Below, in pieces: positions 1-8,653 of a stretch of 64,000 bases of DNA. This DNA is from Microbacterium sp. AG1240. Lineage in GTDB: Bacteria > Actinomycetota > Actinomycetes > Actinomycetales > Microbacteriaceae. The position numbers and the translations under genes are program-made. Under the pieces are notes generated by a model that was not told the origin of the DNA, did not search any database, and saw nothing but the letters and a program-made list of their open reading frames with translations. Numbering within the stretch: the stretch's first letter is position 1; the number at the start of each line of letters is the position of its first letter. The stretch lies in the NCBI RefSeq assembly GCF_003635115.1, contig NZ_RBXJ01000003.1, positions 73,324 to 137,323 of the forward strand. The letters are read 5' to 3'.

Positions 1-1
1 A

Positions 2-142
2 TCGAGCGAGGCGGTCAACACCTACCCCATCGCGGTGGTGAAGGACTCCGCCCGCCCCGACGTCGCCGCGGCGTTCGTGGCGTTCGTCACCGGCTCGGTC
101 GGCGAAGATGTGCTCTCCGCCGCCGGCTTCGGGAAGCCGTAG
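2..142 (+). CDS. modA: Molybdate ABC transporter substrate-binding protein, C-terminal fragment
   Basis: Only the last 46 codons are in the window; the gene begins upstream of position 1. The visible end reads like the C-terminal lobe of ModA-type periplasmic binding proteins (ALA/VAL-rich helix with 'PIAVVKDS' followed by 'FVAFVTG' and a final 'AAGFGKP'). The family captures molybdate outside the membrane and hands it to ModBC. The modB start follows 8 nt after the stop, so the three genes form one operon. The assignment rests mainly on context with modB and modC. Confidence 0.8.
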   Translation, partial: SSEAVNTYPIAVVKDSARPDVAAAFVAFVTGSVGEDVLSAAGFGKP

Positions 143-150
143 GCGACCGC

Positions 151-975
151 ATGGCACCCCGGAGAACCTCCCCTTTCGCGGGCGTACCCGCGTGGGTCGT
201 CGCCATCGCCGTCATCGGTGCCGCGTTCGTCGTGGTGCCGCTGGTGGCGATGATCTCCCGCGTCAACTGGGCGGAGTTCTTCCCACTCGTCACCTCGCCG
301 TCGTCGATGGACGCGCTCTGGCTGAGCCTTCGCACGTCGCTCACGGCGACGGCGCTGTGCATCGTCGTCGGGGTGCCGATGTCGCTGGTCCTCGCGCGGA
401 CGCGCTTCTGGGGGCAGAAGATCCTGCGGTCGCTGGTGCTCCTCCCCCTCGTGCTTCCGCCGGTCGTGGGAGGAATCGCGCTGCTCTACACCTTCGGGCG
501 GCGGGGACTCCTCGGGCAGCACCTCGAGGTTCTCGGGATATCGATCGCCTTCTCGACCACCGCCGTCGTCCTGGCGCAGACCTTCGTCGCCCTCCCCTTC
601 CTGGTGCTGAGCCTCGAGGGCGCCCTGCGCACCGCCGGCACGCGGTACGAAGCGGTCGGCGCCACCCTCGGAGCCCGCCCCACGACCGTGCTGCGCCGCA
701 TCACCCTGCCGCTCGTCCTCCCCGCGGTGCTGTCGGGCGCGGTGCTGTCGTTCGCGCGGGCCCTGGGCGAATTCGGGGCGACGCTGACGTTCGCCGGATC
801 CCTGCAGGGGGTCACGCGCACCCTGCCGCTGGAGATCTACCTGCAGCGCGAGACCGACCCCGACGCGGCGGTGGCGCTGTCGCTGGTGCTCGTCGTCGTC
901 GCCATCATCGTGGTGGCGATCGCCCATCAGGCCGGCGAAGCGCGCCTCCCCCGGCTCGGGAAGGTGCGCTCGTGA
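151..975 (+). CDS. modB: Molybdate ABC transporter permease ModB
   Basis: 274-residue integral membrane protein with about five or six hydrophobic segments and the ABC-permease EAA loop near residues 168-200 ('[18 protein letters not shown]', followed by '[11 protein letters not shown]'), the form typical of ModB/CysT-type permeases. It would form the channel for molybdate, paired with ModC on the cytoplasmic face. Its stop codon overlaps the modC GTG start (GTGA). The length is usual for the family. Confidence 0.93.
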   Translation: MAPRRTSPFAGVPAWVVAIAVIGAAFVVVPLVAMISRVNWAEFFPLVTSPSSMDALWLSLRTSLTATALCIVVGVPMSLVLARTRFWGQKILRSLVLLPLVLPPVVGGIALLYTFGRRGLLGQHLEVLGISIAFSTTAVVLAQTFVALPFLVLSLEGALRTAGTRYEAVGATLGARPTTVLRRITLPLVLPAVLSGAVLSFARALGEFGATLTFAGSLQGVTRTLPLEIYLQRETDPDAAVALSLVLVVVAIIVVAIAHQAGEARLPRLGKVRS

Positions 976-2033
976 GCTTCTCCTTCACCGCGACCGTCGC
1001 CGACCGCGGCTTCGATGTCGCCATCGATATCGCCGCCGGCGAGACCGTCGCCGTTCTCGGCCCCAACGGGGCGGGCAAGTCGACATTCCTGAACGTCACC
1101 GCCGGTCTCCTCCGCCCGACCACCGGCCGCGCGCGACTCGATGACCGAACGCTGTTCGACATCTCGCCCGGCCGCAGCGGAAACCGCTGGCTCGCCCCGC
1201 ACGAGCGGGGCGTGTCGATGCTCGCGCAGGACGCTCTGCTGTTCCCGCATCTGACGGCCCGCGACAACGTGGCCTTCGGTCCCCGCAGCAAGAAGGTCTC
1301 GCGCGAGGCGGCGAACCGTACGGCGATGCAGTGGCTGGAACGCGTCGACGCCGCCGAGCTGCACGACAGGAAGCCGGCCCAGCTCTCCGGCGGGCAGGCG
1401 CAGCGCATCGCCGTCGCCCGCGCGCTGGCCTCCGACCCGGCGCTCCTGCTGCTCGACGAACCGATGTCGGCCCTCGACGTGTCGGTCGCGCCGGCTCTGC
1501 GCCGGATGCTGCGCGACGTCCTCGCCGACCGGACGGCCGTCATCGTCACCCACGACGTCCTCGACGCGTTCACCCTCGCCGACCGCGTCGTCGTCCTCGA
1601 AGCGGGGCGCATCGTCGACACGGGGCCGACGCGCGACGTGCTCCACCGCCCCGCCACACCGTTCGCCGCGGGACTCGTCGCCCTGAACCTCCTCGTCGGC
1701 ACCCGCACCGCCGACGAGATCCGCACCGACGACGGCCACTCGCTCGGCGCACGCGGCGTCGACGCGATACCGGTGGGCGCACGGGTCGGGGTGTCGATCC
1801 GTCCGTCGTCGGTCACGGTCACCACCGGGACGCGTCCTCCGCACGACTCCGCCGCTGTCACGATCTCGGGAGAGATCACTGATCTCGAACCGCGCGGCGA
1901 CCTCGTGCGCGTGCGCTCGACCGGCATCGCCGCCGACGTGCTCCCGGTTCGCGTCGCCGAGCTGGATCTCACGCCGGGAACGACGGCATGGTTCACCTTC
2001 GACGCGGGCGTCGCCCTGGCGTACGAACTCTGA
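972..2033 (+). CDS. modC: Molybdate ABC transporter ATP-binding protein ModC
   Basis: 353-residue ATPase energising molybdate import. Walker A 'GPNGAGKST' lies at residues 30-38, the signature 'LSGGQ' near residue 137, Walker B 'LLLLDEP' follows and the switch histidine is in 'VTHD'. The C-terminal 110 residues look like a TOBE (molybdate-binding) domain ('[10 protein letters not shown]', '[16 protein letters not shown]'). The reading frame is open far upstream, but the GTG at 972 overlaps the modB stop and gives the normal family N-terminus, so it is taken as the start. Last gene of the mod operon. Confidence 0.93.
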   Translation: MSFSFTATVADRGFDVAIDIAAGETVAVLGPNGAGKSTFLNVTAGLLRPTTGRARLDDRTLFDISPGRSGNRWLAPHERGVSMLAQDALLFPHLTARDNVAFGPRSKKVSREAANRTAMQWLERVDAAELHDRKPAQLSGGQAQRIAVARALASDPALLLLDEPMSALDVSVAPALRRMLRDVLADRTAVIVTHDVLDAFTLADRVVVLEAGRIVDTGPTRDVLHRPATPFAAGLVALNLLVGTRTADEIRTDDGHSLGARGVDAIPVGARVGVSIRPSSVTVTTGTRPPHDSAAVTISGEITDLEPRGDLVRVRSTGIAADVLPVRVAELDLTPGTTAWFTFDAGVALAYEL

Positions 2034-2069
2034 CCCGCGGAAGACCGTGGCCGGCTCACACCTCCCCGC

Positions 2070-2098
2070 TTGACGGCGATGCATGCCACCCCTAGCGT
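2070..2098 (+). promoter_or_regulatory. Promoter of the IclR-type regulator gene
   Basis: TTGACG (2070-2075), a 17-nt spacer and TAGCGT (2093-2098) make a near-consensus housekeeping promoter. The -10 element ends only 8 nt before the ATG at 2107, so the transcript is probably leaderless; this also argues against the in-frame ATG at 2083, which would lie inside the promoter. Confidence 0.7.
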
Positions 2099-2106
2099 CA
2101 TGGTTC

Positions 2107-2865
2107 ATGGAGCGAAACGACGGTCCGGATAAAGGATCAGATCTCGGCGCAGTCACCCGAGCAGGCGCAATCCTCTTCGCCTTCTCCCGCGAGCGGCCCG
2201 AGATGGGATTGACGCTCCTGGCCAAGACGGTGGGACTGAGCAAGGCCACCGTCCACCGAGTGGCTCAGACGCTCGTGTCACTCGGTCTCCTGGAGCAGAA
2301 CGAACAGACCCGTGCGTATCGACTCGGCGTGCGATTGCTGCACCTGTCACACGTGGTCGAGTCGTCGCTGGACATCCGACGAGAAGCGCGCAGCGCGCTG
2401 CGCGCGCTCCGCGAGGACACCGGCGAGACGGTGTACCTCATGCTGCGCCGCGAGTCCGAGGCGGTCTGCGCGGAGCGGATCGAGGGCTGGCACCCGATGC
2501 GCGATCTCTCCACGCCGCCGGGGAGCATGGTCCCGCTGACGGTCGGGGCGAGCGGCAGCGCGATCCTGGCCGCTCTCGACGCGGAAGAAGTCAGCGAAGC
2601 CCTCAGCGGACTCGACCCGTCCAAAGAGGAGGCCGTACGTCGTCGCATCCGCTTCGCCGCCGACAACGGCTACGCGTTCGCTCGCGGCGACGTCTCGCAG
2701 GGCGTCGGCGCCATCGCCGTCGCACTCCGCGACGATCGCGGCATGCCGGTCGGAGCGATCAGCCTCGGTGGACTCCTTCAGCGCGTCGAGGCATCCGAGG
2801 CCTCCCTCGCGGCGTCGGTCGCGTCAGCCGCCGGCGCCGTGTCGGCCGCCATGGGCTGGGACTGA
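2107..2865 (+). CDS. IclR-family transcriptional regulator
   Basis: 252 residues with the usual IclR layout: an N-terminal winged helix-turn-helix (about residues 10-70, 'LTLLAKTVGLSKATVHRVAQ') and a C-terminal effector-binding GAF-like domain ('GETVYLMLRRE', 'GSMVPLTVGASGSAILA', 'GVGAIAVALRDDRGMPVGAISL'). Family members bind small aromatic or acidic metabolites and control neighbouring catabolic operons. It lies directly upstream of, and in the same direction as, the importer/catabolic operon starting at 3167 and is the obvious candidate regulator of it; that link is inferred. Start chosen at 2107 because of the promoter placement. Confidence 0.88.
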   Translation: MERNDGPDKGSDLGAVTRAGAILFAFSRERPEMGLTLLAKTVGLSKATVHRVAQTLVSLGLLEQNEQTRAYRLGVRLLHLSHVVESSLDIRREARSALRALREDTGETVYLMLRRESEAVCAERIEGWHPMRDLSTPPGSMVPLTVGASGSAILAALDAEEVSEALSGLDPSKEEAVRRRIRFAADNGYAFARGDVSQGVGAIAVALRDDRGMPVGAISLGGLLQRVEASEASLAASVASAAGAVSAAMGWD

Positions 2866-3166
2866 CCCGACTCCCTCTCACCTCCGACCCCGCCGCCGTG
2901 GGGGCACGGGCAGTTTCGCGCGCCCTCCCGCCGTCACCGGGTGCGGTTTCCGTCACGTGATCTTTACAAAAGGATGCTTGACCCCGCCCTCTCGCGGGTC
3001 TTACCGTATGGTCCAGAAAGCGAAACAGCGGTTCGCTGAGTGAACCAGCAAGGACAGAGATGTCCTGGCATACACCCCGACGGCTGTCGATTTCGTGCAC
3101 CACCCGAGACGCACCACCCGACTCGGCCATTCGGCCGAACCGTTCGCACGAGAGGAACCGATCACC
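2866..3166 (+). promoter_or_regulatory. Promoter region of the catabolic operon
   Basis: 301-nt non-coding stretch. TTGACC (2978-2983) and TACCGT (3002-3007) with an 18-nt spacer form a plausible promoter. Just downstream are two overlapping inverted repeats: AGCGAA/TTCGCT (3019-3024 and 3032-3037) and GGTTC/GAACC (3030-3034 and 3042-3046). They could be an operator for the upstream IclR protein or an RNA hairpin in the roughly 155-nt leader. The ribosome-binding site (agaggaacc) precedes the ATG at 3167. Confidence 0.5.
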
Positions 3167-4267
3167 ATGGCAAAGAAATGGCTCGCCCCCGCGATCGTCG
3201 CCGCGGCGGCCCTGCTGCTGGCCGGCTGCAGCGGCCCCGAGGACGACACCGCGAGCGCCCCCGTCGACACGTCGAACGTGCCGGCGGCGATCTCGGAGAT
3301 CGCCGAGCAGGGTCAGGCGGAGATCACCGCATGGCCCGGCCCCGATGACAGCCCACAGGCGGACGGCGAAGCCCTGTCGGTGGTCGTCGTTCCGTGCGGC
3401 ATGGCCGTGGAGGGCTGCAAGCGACAGGCGGAGGGCTTCATCGAAGCCGCCGACGCTCTCGGATGGCAGACCACCCTCGTCGACCCGAAGGGCGACCCCG
3501 CTGCCGACAACGCCGCGATCGATCAGGCCATCACGCAGAAGGCCGACGCGGTGTTCCTGGTCTCGATCGACCCCGACATCGTCTCGGGTGCCCTCGAGCG
3601 CGCTCGAGCGGCCGGCATCTTCGTGGTGGCCTCCGCGACGGACAACACCACAGGGCTCGATCACGAAGTCTCGCTGCACGGTGACGCTGAAGGGCAGATG
3701 CTCGCCTCGCAGATCGTGGTCTCGACCGGTGGCGATGCCAAGATCGCGATGTTCACGGGCAACGAGTTCAAGACCGTCGTCAAGCGCGTCGAGGGAAGCA
3801 AGGAGATCTTCTCGCAGTGCTCCGGTTGCGAGATCGTCGCCGAGCAGGACATCTCGCAGACCGCCGGCGGCGCCGATCTCGTCTCTCTGGTCCAGAGCAC
3901 ACTGCAGGCCAACCCCGACGTCAACGTCCTCTGGGCCCCTTACGACGCAGCCGCGACCGACATGGTCCAGGCCGTGCAGCAGTCCGGACGCTCGGACGTG
4001 ATCGTCGCCTCCTTCAACGGCAACCTGCAGAACCTCGACTTCATCCGCTCCGGCACCGTGCAGAAGATCGTGGTCGGAGAGGCCCTGGAATGGGTCGGAT
4101 GGGCCGGAGCCGACGCTGTGCTGCGTCTGAGCCAAGGCGCCGCGATGGTCGACGACGACGGCGTCCCGGCCCGCATCCTGGTCGCCGACAACCTGCCCGC
4201 CGAAGGAACCGCGTGGACGGGCGACTTCGACTTCCGCGCGAAGTACTCCGAGATGTGGGGCGTCTGA
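3167..4267 (+). CDS. Sugar-type ABC transporter substrate-binding lipoprotein (RbsB-like)
   Basis: 366 residues. The N-terminus is a lipoprotein signal with lipobox 'LLAGC' (Cys at about residue 20). The body is a type I periplasmic-binding fold of the ribose-binding class ('VVVVPCGMAVEGCKRQAEGF', 'QKADAVFLVSIDPDIV', later 'NPDVNVLWAPYDAAATDMV'). It would sit on the outer face of the membrane and deliver an unknown ligand to the ATPase and permease encoded next. The start is the ATG with a clear ribosome-binding site; the longer in-frame extension lacks a signal peptide. Such proteins often bind sugars but also nucleosides and other polyols, so the ligand cannot be named. Confidence 0.9.
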   Translation: MAKKWLAPAIVAAAALLLAGCSGPEDDTASAPVDTSNVPAAISEIAEQGQAEITAWPGPDDSPQADGEALSVVVVPCGMAVEGCKRQAEGFIEAADALGWQTTLVDPKGDPAADNAAIDQAITQKADAVFLVSIDPDIVSGALERARAAGIFVVASATDNTTGLDHEVSLHGDAEGQMLASQIVVSTGGDAKIAMFTGNEFKTVVKRVEGSKEIFSQCSGCEIVAEQDISQTAGGADLVSLVQSTLQANPDVNVLWAPYDAAATDMVQAVQQSGRSDVIVASFNGNLQNLDFIRSGTVQKIVVGEALEWVGWAGADAVLRLSQGAAMVDDDGVPARILVADNLPAEGTAWTGDFDFRAKYSEMWGV

Positions 4268-4269
4268 CC

Positions 4270-4291
4270 CCCTCCCGCCCGTCGGGGAGGG
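4270..4291 (+). terminator. Intercistronic hairpin after the binding-protein gene
   Basis: CCCTCCC (4270-4276) pairs with GGGAGGG (4285-4291) around an 8-nt loop, immediately after the stop codon. No U-tract follows, so it more probably stabilises the upstream mRNA or causes partial termination, giving more binding protein than ATPase. A similar hairpin follows the binding-protein gene of the muropeptide locus (49816-49851). Confidence 0.5.
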
Positions 4292-4330
4292 CACTCACCC
4301 GCCCTCCCCGGCCCCATCCAAGGACAGACC

Positions 4331-5863
4331 ATGTCAGCTGCAGTCGAGGTGAAGAACATCTCGAAGACGTTCGGCGCGCAGCGCGCGCTCGATGACCTGT
4401 CGGTGAGCTTCGACAGCGGTCGGGTGACCGCTCTGCTCGGCCAGAACGGGTCGGGCAAGTCGACGCTCATCAAAATCCTCTCCGGCTTCTACACCCCCGA
4501 TCCCGGCCACGGCCAGGCGCTCGTGCACGGCGATGCACTCGCGCTCCCCTCGAACCCGCGTCAGGTGCACGCGGCGGGGCTCCGGTTCCTCCACCAGGAC
4601 CTCGCCGTCGTGCCCGCCATGTCGGTGAGCGACAACTTCGCGCTCACCGAGCGGTTCACCGGTGTGGTGCGTGGTGGATTCATCGCGCAGCGCCGGCAGG
4701 ACGCGCGTGTGAGCGAGACCCTCGATCGTCTGGGCGTACCGGTGCGTCCGTCCGAACTGATGAGCGACCTCGCTCCCGCCCAGCAGACCATGGTCGCCAT
4801 CGCCCGGGCATTCTTCGAGGCCGAGCGACCGACGATCTTCCTCGACGAACCCACCGCCTCTCTTCCCGAGTCGGAGGTGCAGAAGGTGCTCGCCGCACTG
4901 CGGACCGCGGTGGACGCGGGCGCCTCCATCGTCTACGTCTCGCACCGCCTCGACGAGGTGCGTCAGATCGCCGACGACCTCGTCATCCTCCGTGACGGTC
5001 GCCTCGTCGCCGACACCCCGAACGCGGGCCACACGACGAAGGAACTGGTCGAGCTCGTGCTCGGTCGCACCGCTCCGACCTCCGCCCGCGGGCGCAGCAT
5101 CAAGCGCAGAGAGCCGGTGCTCGTGGTCGACGCGGTGAGCGGACCGCGTCTCCAGGGCATCTCGCTCGAGGTGGGCCGCGGAGAGATCCTCGGCGTGACC
5201 GGGCTGATCGGCTGCGGGCGATCAGAGCTCGCGCGTATTCTCGCCGGGGCCCAACGCCCCTCCACGGGAGCACTCACCCTGAACGATCGACCGTACGCTC
5301 CTACCTCGCCGCGAGCCGCTCGGCGCCGCGGTGTCGGCTACGTGCCCCAGGATCGCCGTGCGGAGGGTGTCGTCGCGGGTATGACGGTCGCCGAGAACGC
5401 CTCGCTGAGCGTCTTGAGCCGCGTCACGCGAGCCGGGCTCATCCAGAGGGGCAGCGAGCGCGAGCTCGCCGATGCGCTCATCCGGCGGTTCGGAGTAGTC
5501 CCTCACGCTCCCGAGCGGCTGGTCGGTGATCTGAGCGGCGGCAACCAGCAGAAGGTTGTGTTCGCCCGGAACGCGGCGCTCGACCTCTCCGTCCTCGTCC
5601 TCGACGAGCCGACGCAGGGTATCGATATCGGCGCACGCGCCGAGATCGCCGATACCTGCCGCGACCTCGCCGCATCCGGCATCGCCGTGATCGTCGCCTC
5701 GACGGACTTCGACGAGATCGCGAGTCTGTGCGATCGCGTCCTCGTGCTCGATCGGGGGCGGATCGTCGACGAGGTGGCCGGCGATGACATCACCGTCCAG
5801 CGTCTGACCTCGTCCAGCTTCTCGACCCCGTCATCCGATACCCCTCCAGGAGATCTCTCATGA
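4331..5863 (+). CDS. Sugar ABC transporter ATP-binding protein, two-domain (RbsA/MglA-like)
   Basis: 510 residues with two ABC domains in tandem, the usual length for ribose/galactose-type importers. Domain 1 has Walker A 'GQNGSGKST' (residues 37-45) and Walker B 'IFLDEPTASL', but its signature motif is degenerate ('LAPAQQ'). Domain 2 has the altered Walker A typical of the family ('GLIGCGRSEL') and an intact signature 'LSGGNQQK' with 'LVLDEPTQGID'. It powers import with the permease whose start overlaps its stop by 4 nt. Confidence 0.93.
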   Translation: MSAAVEVKNISKTFGAQRALDDLSVSFDSGRVTALLGQNGSGKSTLIKILSGFYTPDPGHGQALVHGDALALPSNPRQVHAAGLRFLHQDLAVVPAMSVSDNFALTERFTGVVRGGFIAQRRQDARVSETLDRLGVPVRPSELMSDLAPAQQTMVAIARAFFEAERPTIFLDEPTASLPESEVQKVLAALRTAVDAGASIVYVSHRLDEVRQIADDLVILRDGRLVADTPNAGHTTKELVELVLGRTAPTSARGRSIKRREPVLVVDAVSGPRLQGISLEVGRGEILGVTGLIGCGRSELARILAGAQRPSTGALTLNDRPYAPTSPRAARRRGVGYVPQDRRAEGVVAGMTVAENASLSVLSRVTRAGLIQRGSERELADALIRRFGVVPHAPERLVGDLSGGNQQKVVFARNAALDLSVLVLDEPTQGIDIGARAEIADTCRDLAASGIAVIVASTDFDEIASLCDRVLVLDRGRIVDEVAGDDITVQRLTSSSFSTPSSDTPPGDLS

Positions 5864-6873
5864 CCAGCACCATCACCGGCACCGAGGTGGAGGCGCGCAC
5901 CGGCGCGGGCCGCCGGCGGGTGCGCCAGGGCATCGGCGACTACGCGATCGTCATCTTCCTCCTCGTGCTGATCGCGGTCTTCTCGATGGTGGCGCCGACG
6001 CTCTTCCCGACCTGGTCGAACTTTCAGGCGATCGCGAACAATCAGGCCGTGCCGGCGATCCTGGCTCTGGCCGTGATCCTTCCCCTCGCCGCCGGTGAGT
6101 TCGACCTCTCCGTCGGCGCGACGCTCGGCTTCACCTCGGTACTCACCGCGTGGGCATCGATCGGGGGCGTCCCCCTCGTGCCCGCGATGCTCCTCGGCAT
6201 CGTCGCCGGCGCGGCGATCGGTGCGATCAACGCCTTCCTGGTGGTCAAGGTACGGGTGAGCGCGTTCATCGCCACCCTGGGCATGGGCACGCTGCTGTCG
6301 GGAGGCAACCTTCTGCTCACCAACGGGTCGGTGCTCTTCGACGGCATCGACGAGGGGCTCGCCTACGTCGCCCGCAGCCGGTTCCTGGGTCTCCCCCTGA
6401 CGTTCTACTACCTGATCGCCATCGCGCTCATCCTCTGGCTCGTGCTCGAGCGCACTCCGTTCGGCCGCTATCTCACCGCGACCGGCCTCGGGAGAGCGTC
6501 GGCACGGTTGGCCGGCGTCCCCACCGATCTGTATCTCTCTGCCGCCTTCATCGGCGCCGGGGCTCTCGCCGGTGTGGCGGGAGTGCTGCAGACCGGCACC
6601 GTCGGATCGGCGAGCCCGAGCACAGGGCCGGCGTTCCTCCTCCCGGCGTATGCGGCCGCCTTCCTCGGCGCCACGACGATCCGCCGGGGCCGGTTCAATG
6701 TCTGGGGCACCATGGTCGGCGTCCTCGTCCTCGCTGTCGGCGTCTCCGGGCTCAATCTGCTGGGCGCCCCCTTCTGGGTCGCCCCTGTCTTCAACGGTGC
6801 GGCGCTCCTGCTGGCCGTGTCGTTCGCCGCCGTCCTCGCCGGGCGCGGCAGGAGAGGAAGTGCCGGTGCCTGA
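5860..6873 (+). CDS. Sugar ABC transporter permease (RbsC-like)
   Basis: 337-residue membrane protein with about eight to ten hydrophobic segments and features of the branched/ribose permease family ('AGEFDLSVGATLGFTSVL', 'GRYLTATGLGRASARLAGV', and 'GAFLGATTIRRGRFNVWGT'-like loop near the C-terminus). A homodimer would form the channel for the importer encoded by the two preceding genes. Its 3' end overlaps the lyase gene, placing transporter and enzymes in one operon. Confidence 0.92.
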   Translation: MTSTITGTEVEARTGAGRRRVRQGIGDYAIVIFLLVLIAVFSMVAPTLFPTWSNFQAIANNQAVPAILALAVILPLAAGEFDLSVGATLGFTSVLTAWASIGGVPLVPAMLLGIVAGAAIGAINAFLVVKVRVSAFIATLGMGTLLSGGNLLLTNGSVLFDGIDEGLAYVARSRFLGLPLTFYYLIAIALILWLVLERTPFGRYLTATGLGRASARLAGVPTDLYLSAAFIGAGALAGVAGVLQTGTVGSASPSTGPAFLLPAYAAAFLGATTIRRGRFNVWGTMVGVLVLAVGVSGLNLLGAPFWVAPVFNGAALLLAVSFAAVLAGRGRRGSAGA

Positions 6874-7741
6874 ATCACGCATCGTCCGACGCATCGCCGA
6901 GGCGGGCGGGACGCTCGTCGTACCCGGAGCCGGGACGCCTCTGGAGGCTCTCGCGGCCGAACGCGCCGGCGCCGGCGTCGTCTACGTCAGCGGCTACGCC
7001 ACCGCGGCCTGGCGGCACGGTGTGCCCGACATCGGTCTCATCGCTCTGGCCGAGATCGCCGAGTCTCTCGCCGCGGTCACCTCCGTCGTCGACGTGCCCG
7101 TGATCGTGGACGCCGACACGGGATACGGCGACGTCGTGAACGTCGCCAAGACCGTGGAGCGCCTCGTGGCGCTGGGCGCCGAGGGCATCCAGCTCGAGGA
7201 CCAGACCTGGCCGAAGAGATGCGGACACCTTCGCGGTAAGACGGTCGAGCCGACCGAGGTGATGGAACGGAAGATCCGCGCCGCCGTCCGGGCGCGGACC
7301 GATGCCTCGACCCTCGTCATCGCGCGCACCGATGCCCGAGCGCCCCTCGGCATCGACGAAGCGATCGAGCGCGCGCGTCGATACCACGACGCCGGCGCGG
7401 ACGCGCTCTTCATCGACGCCCCCGAATCGGAGGGCGAACTCGAGCGGATCGCGGCCGACGTGCCCGGCATCCTTGTCGCGAACATGTCGGAGTCGGGTCT
7501 CACGCCCGCGCTCTCGCGCGAACGCTTCCGCGAGATGGGCTTCGGGATCGTGCTGTACCCCACGTCGTCGCTGCGTATCGCCGCTGATGCATTCACCCGC
7601 TTCTTCGCCGATCTGCTCGCCTCGGGCACCAGCAGCGCATGGACGGGCGAGATGGCCACGCTCGGCCAGCTCAACGAGCTGGTCGGCATCGCTGCCGCGG
7701 AGGCGTTGGAACAGTCGGTGCTCGAGGGGTCGGCGAGATGA
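6866..7741 (+). CDS. Isocitrate lyase/PEP-mutase superfamily enzyme (2-methylisocitrate lyase/oxaloacetate decarboxylase-like)
   Basis: 291 residues. The protein carries the superfamily core: 'VDADTGYGD' (metal-binding aspartates, about residue 83) and 'IQLEDQTWPKRCGH' with the flexible-loop K-R-C-G-H signature of lyases acting on 2-hydroxy- or 2-methyl-dicarboxylates. Family members cleave or form a C-C or C-P bond next to a carboxylate with Mg2+. Which acid it cleaves is not evident. Two in-frame GTG codons (6860, 6866) follow the ribosome-binding site ggagaggaag; 6866 gives the better spacing. Coupled to the next gene by an ATGA overlap. Confidence 0.85.
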   Translation: MPESRIVRRIAEAGGTLVVPGAGTPLEALAAERAGAGVVYVSGYATAAWRHGVPDIGLIALAEIAESLAAVTSVVDVPVIVDADTGYGDVVNVAKTVERLVALGAEGIQLEDQTWPKRCGHLRGKTVEPTEVMERKIRAAVRARTDASTLVIARTDARAPLGIDEAIERARRYHDAGADALFIDAPESEGELERIAADVPGILVANMSESGLTPALSRERFREMGFGIVLYPTSSLRIAADAFTRFFADLLASGTSSAWTGEMATLGQLNELVGIAAAEALEQSVLEGSAR

Positions 7742-8625
7742 CGGATGCTGCGGGGATCCTCGACGGTGCCGTCGATCTGCACCGCCACGGCTATCCCGAG
7801 ATATCGGACGACCTGCGCACCCCGATGTCGGACATCGATGACGTGACCCTCTGCCGCGACGCCGGCATGCGCGCCGTGGTCCTCAAGTCGCACGTCTGGC
7901 CGACGCTCGGCCGCGCCGAGATGATCAACCGCGCGGTTCCGGGGATCACCGTGATTCCGAGTGTGACCCTGAACCGTTTCGCGGGCGGCATGGAACCTGA
8001 CGTCGTGGAGCTCGCCGCGCGCCAGGGTGCCGGGGTCGTATATCTCCCGACGGCGAGCGCCGCCAGCGACCTCGCACGCGGGGGTATCTCGCAGCGCATC
8101 GCCGGGGTGATCGACCGCTACCGCCCCGACGCGGAGCGCGGCGTCGTCATCACCGACGACGACGGCGAGCTCACCGCCGCCGCGCTCTCGGTGCTCGACG
8201 TCTTCGACGCGTACCCGCTCCTGGTCTACTCCGGCCACGTGAGCGTCGCCGAGACCATGGCGATCCTCCGCACCGGTCGCCTCGCCGACCGCTATGTCTT
8301 CGCTCACCCCGACAGCCACTCGATCGGCGCGAGCGGAGAAGACATCGCGGAGGCCGCCCGCCTGGGCGCATTCATCGAGATCTGTGCGCTCGGGGCGTAC
8401 GCTCCGATCGGGCGCGTCTCGTTCGCCGACCTTGCTCGCATGGTGCGCCTGGTGGGCGCCGAAAGATGTGTCGCGACGTCGGACTACTTCTTCTCGTGGT
8501 GCCCTCCGTCGAGCGCGATGTTGCAGACGCTCGCCGACGCCCTCATCGCCGAGGGTCTCACCCGCCACGAGATCGAGCTCATCTTCCGCGACAACCCGGC
8601 GCACCTCGTCCGGCACGCGCTGTGA
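7738..8625 (+). CDS. Metal-dependent hydrolase, DUF6282/amidohydrolase-like
   Basis: 295 residues. 'GAVDLHRHGYPE' near the N-terminus (D-x-H-x-H), 'LKSHVWPT', 'VYSGHVS', 'FAHPDSHSIGAS' and 'ATSDYFF' resemble the metal ligands of a TIM-barrel amidohydrolase-like enzyme; I recognise the overall pattern as that of DUF6282-type proteins. It probably hydrolyses an amide, lactone or cyclic compound formed in the pathway. The substrate is unknown. Start overlaps the lyase stop (ATGA). Confidence 0.7.
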   Translation: MTDAAGILDGAVDLHRHGYPEISDDLRTPMSDIDDVTLCRDAGMRAVVLKSHVWPTLGRAEMINRAVPGITVIPSVTLNRFAGGMEPDVVELAARQGAGVVYLPTASAASDLARGGISQRIAGVIDRYRPDAERGVVITDDDGELTAAALSVLDVFDAYPLLVYSGHVSVAETMAILRTGRLADRYVFAHPDSHSIGASGEDIAEAARLGAFIEICALGAYAPIGRVSFADLARMVRLVGAERCVATSDYFFSWCPPSSAMLQTLADALIAEGLTRHEIELIFRDNPAHLVRHAL

Positions 8626-8653
8626 CCTCTCGACCCCCGATCAAGGAGCAAAG

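Noticed and set aside
2083..2106. ATG at 2083 as start of the IclR gene
   Set aside because: It lies within the promoter spacer between TTGACG and TAGCGT; ATG 2107 fits the -10 position.
3008..3043. 11-codon ORF in the leader of the catabolic operon
   Set aside because: No ribosome-binding site, starts immediately at the -10 element and overlaps the inverted repeats; too short to support.
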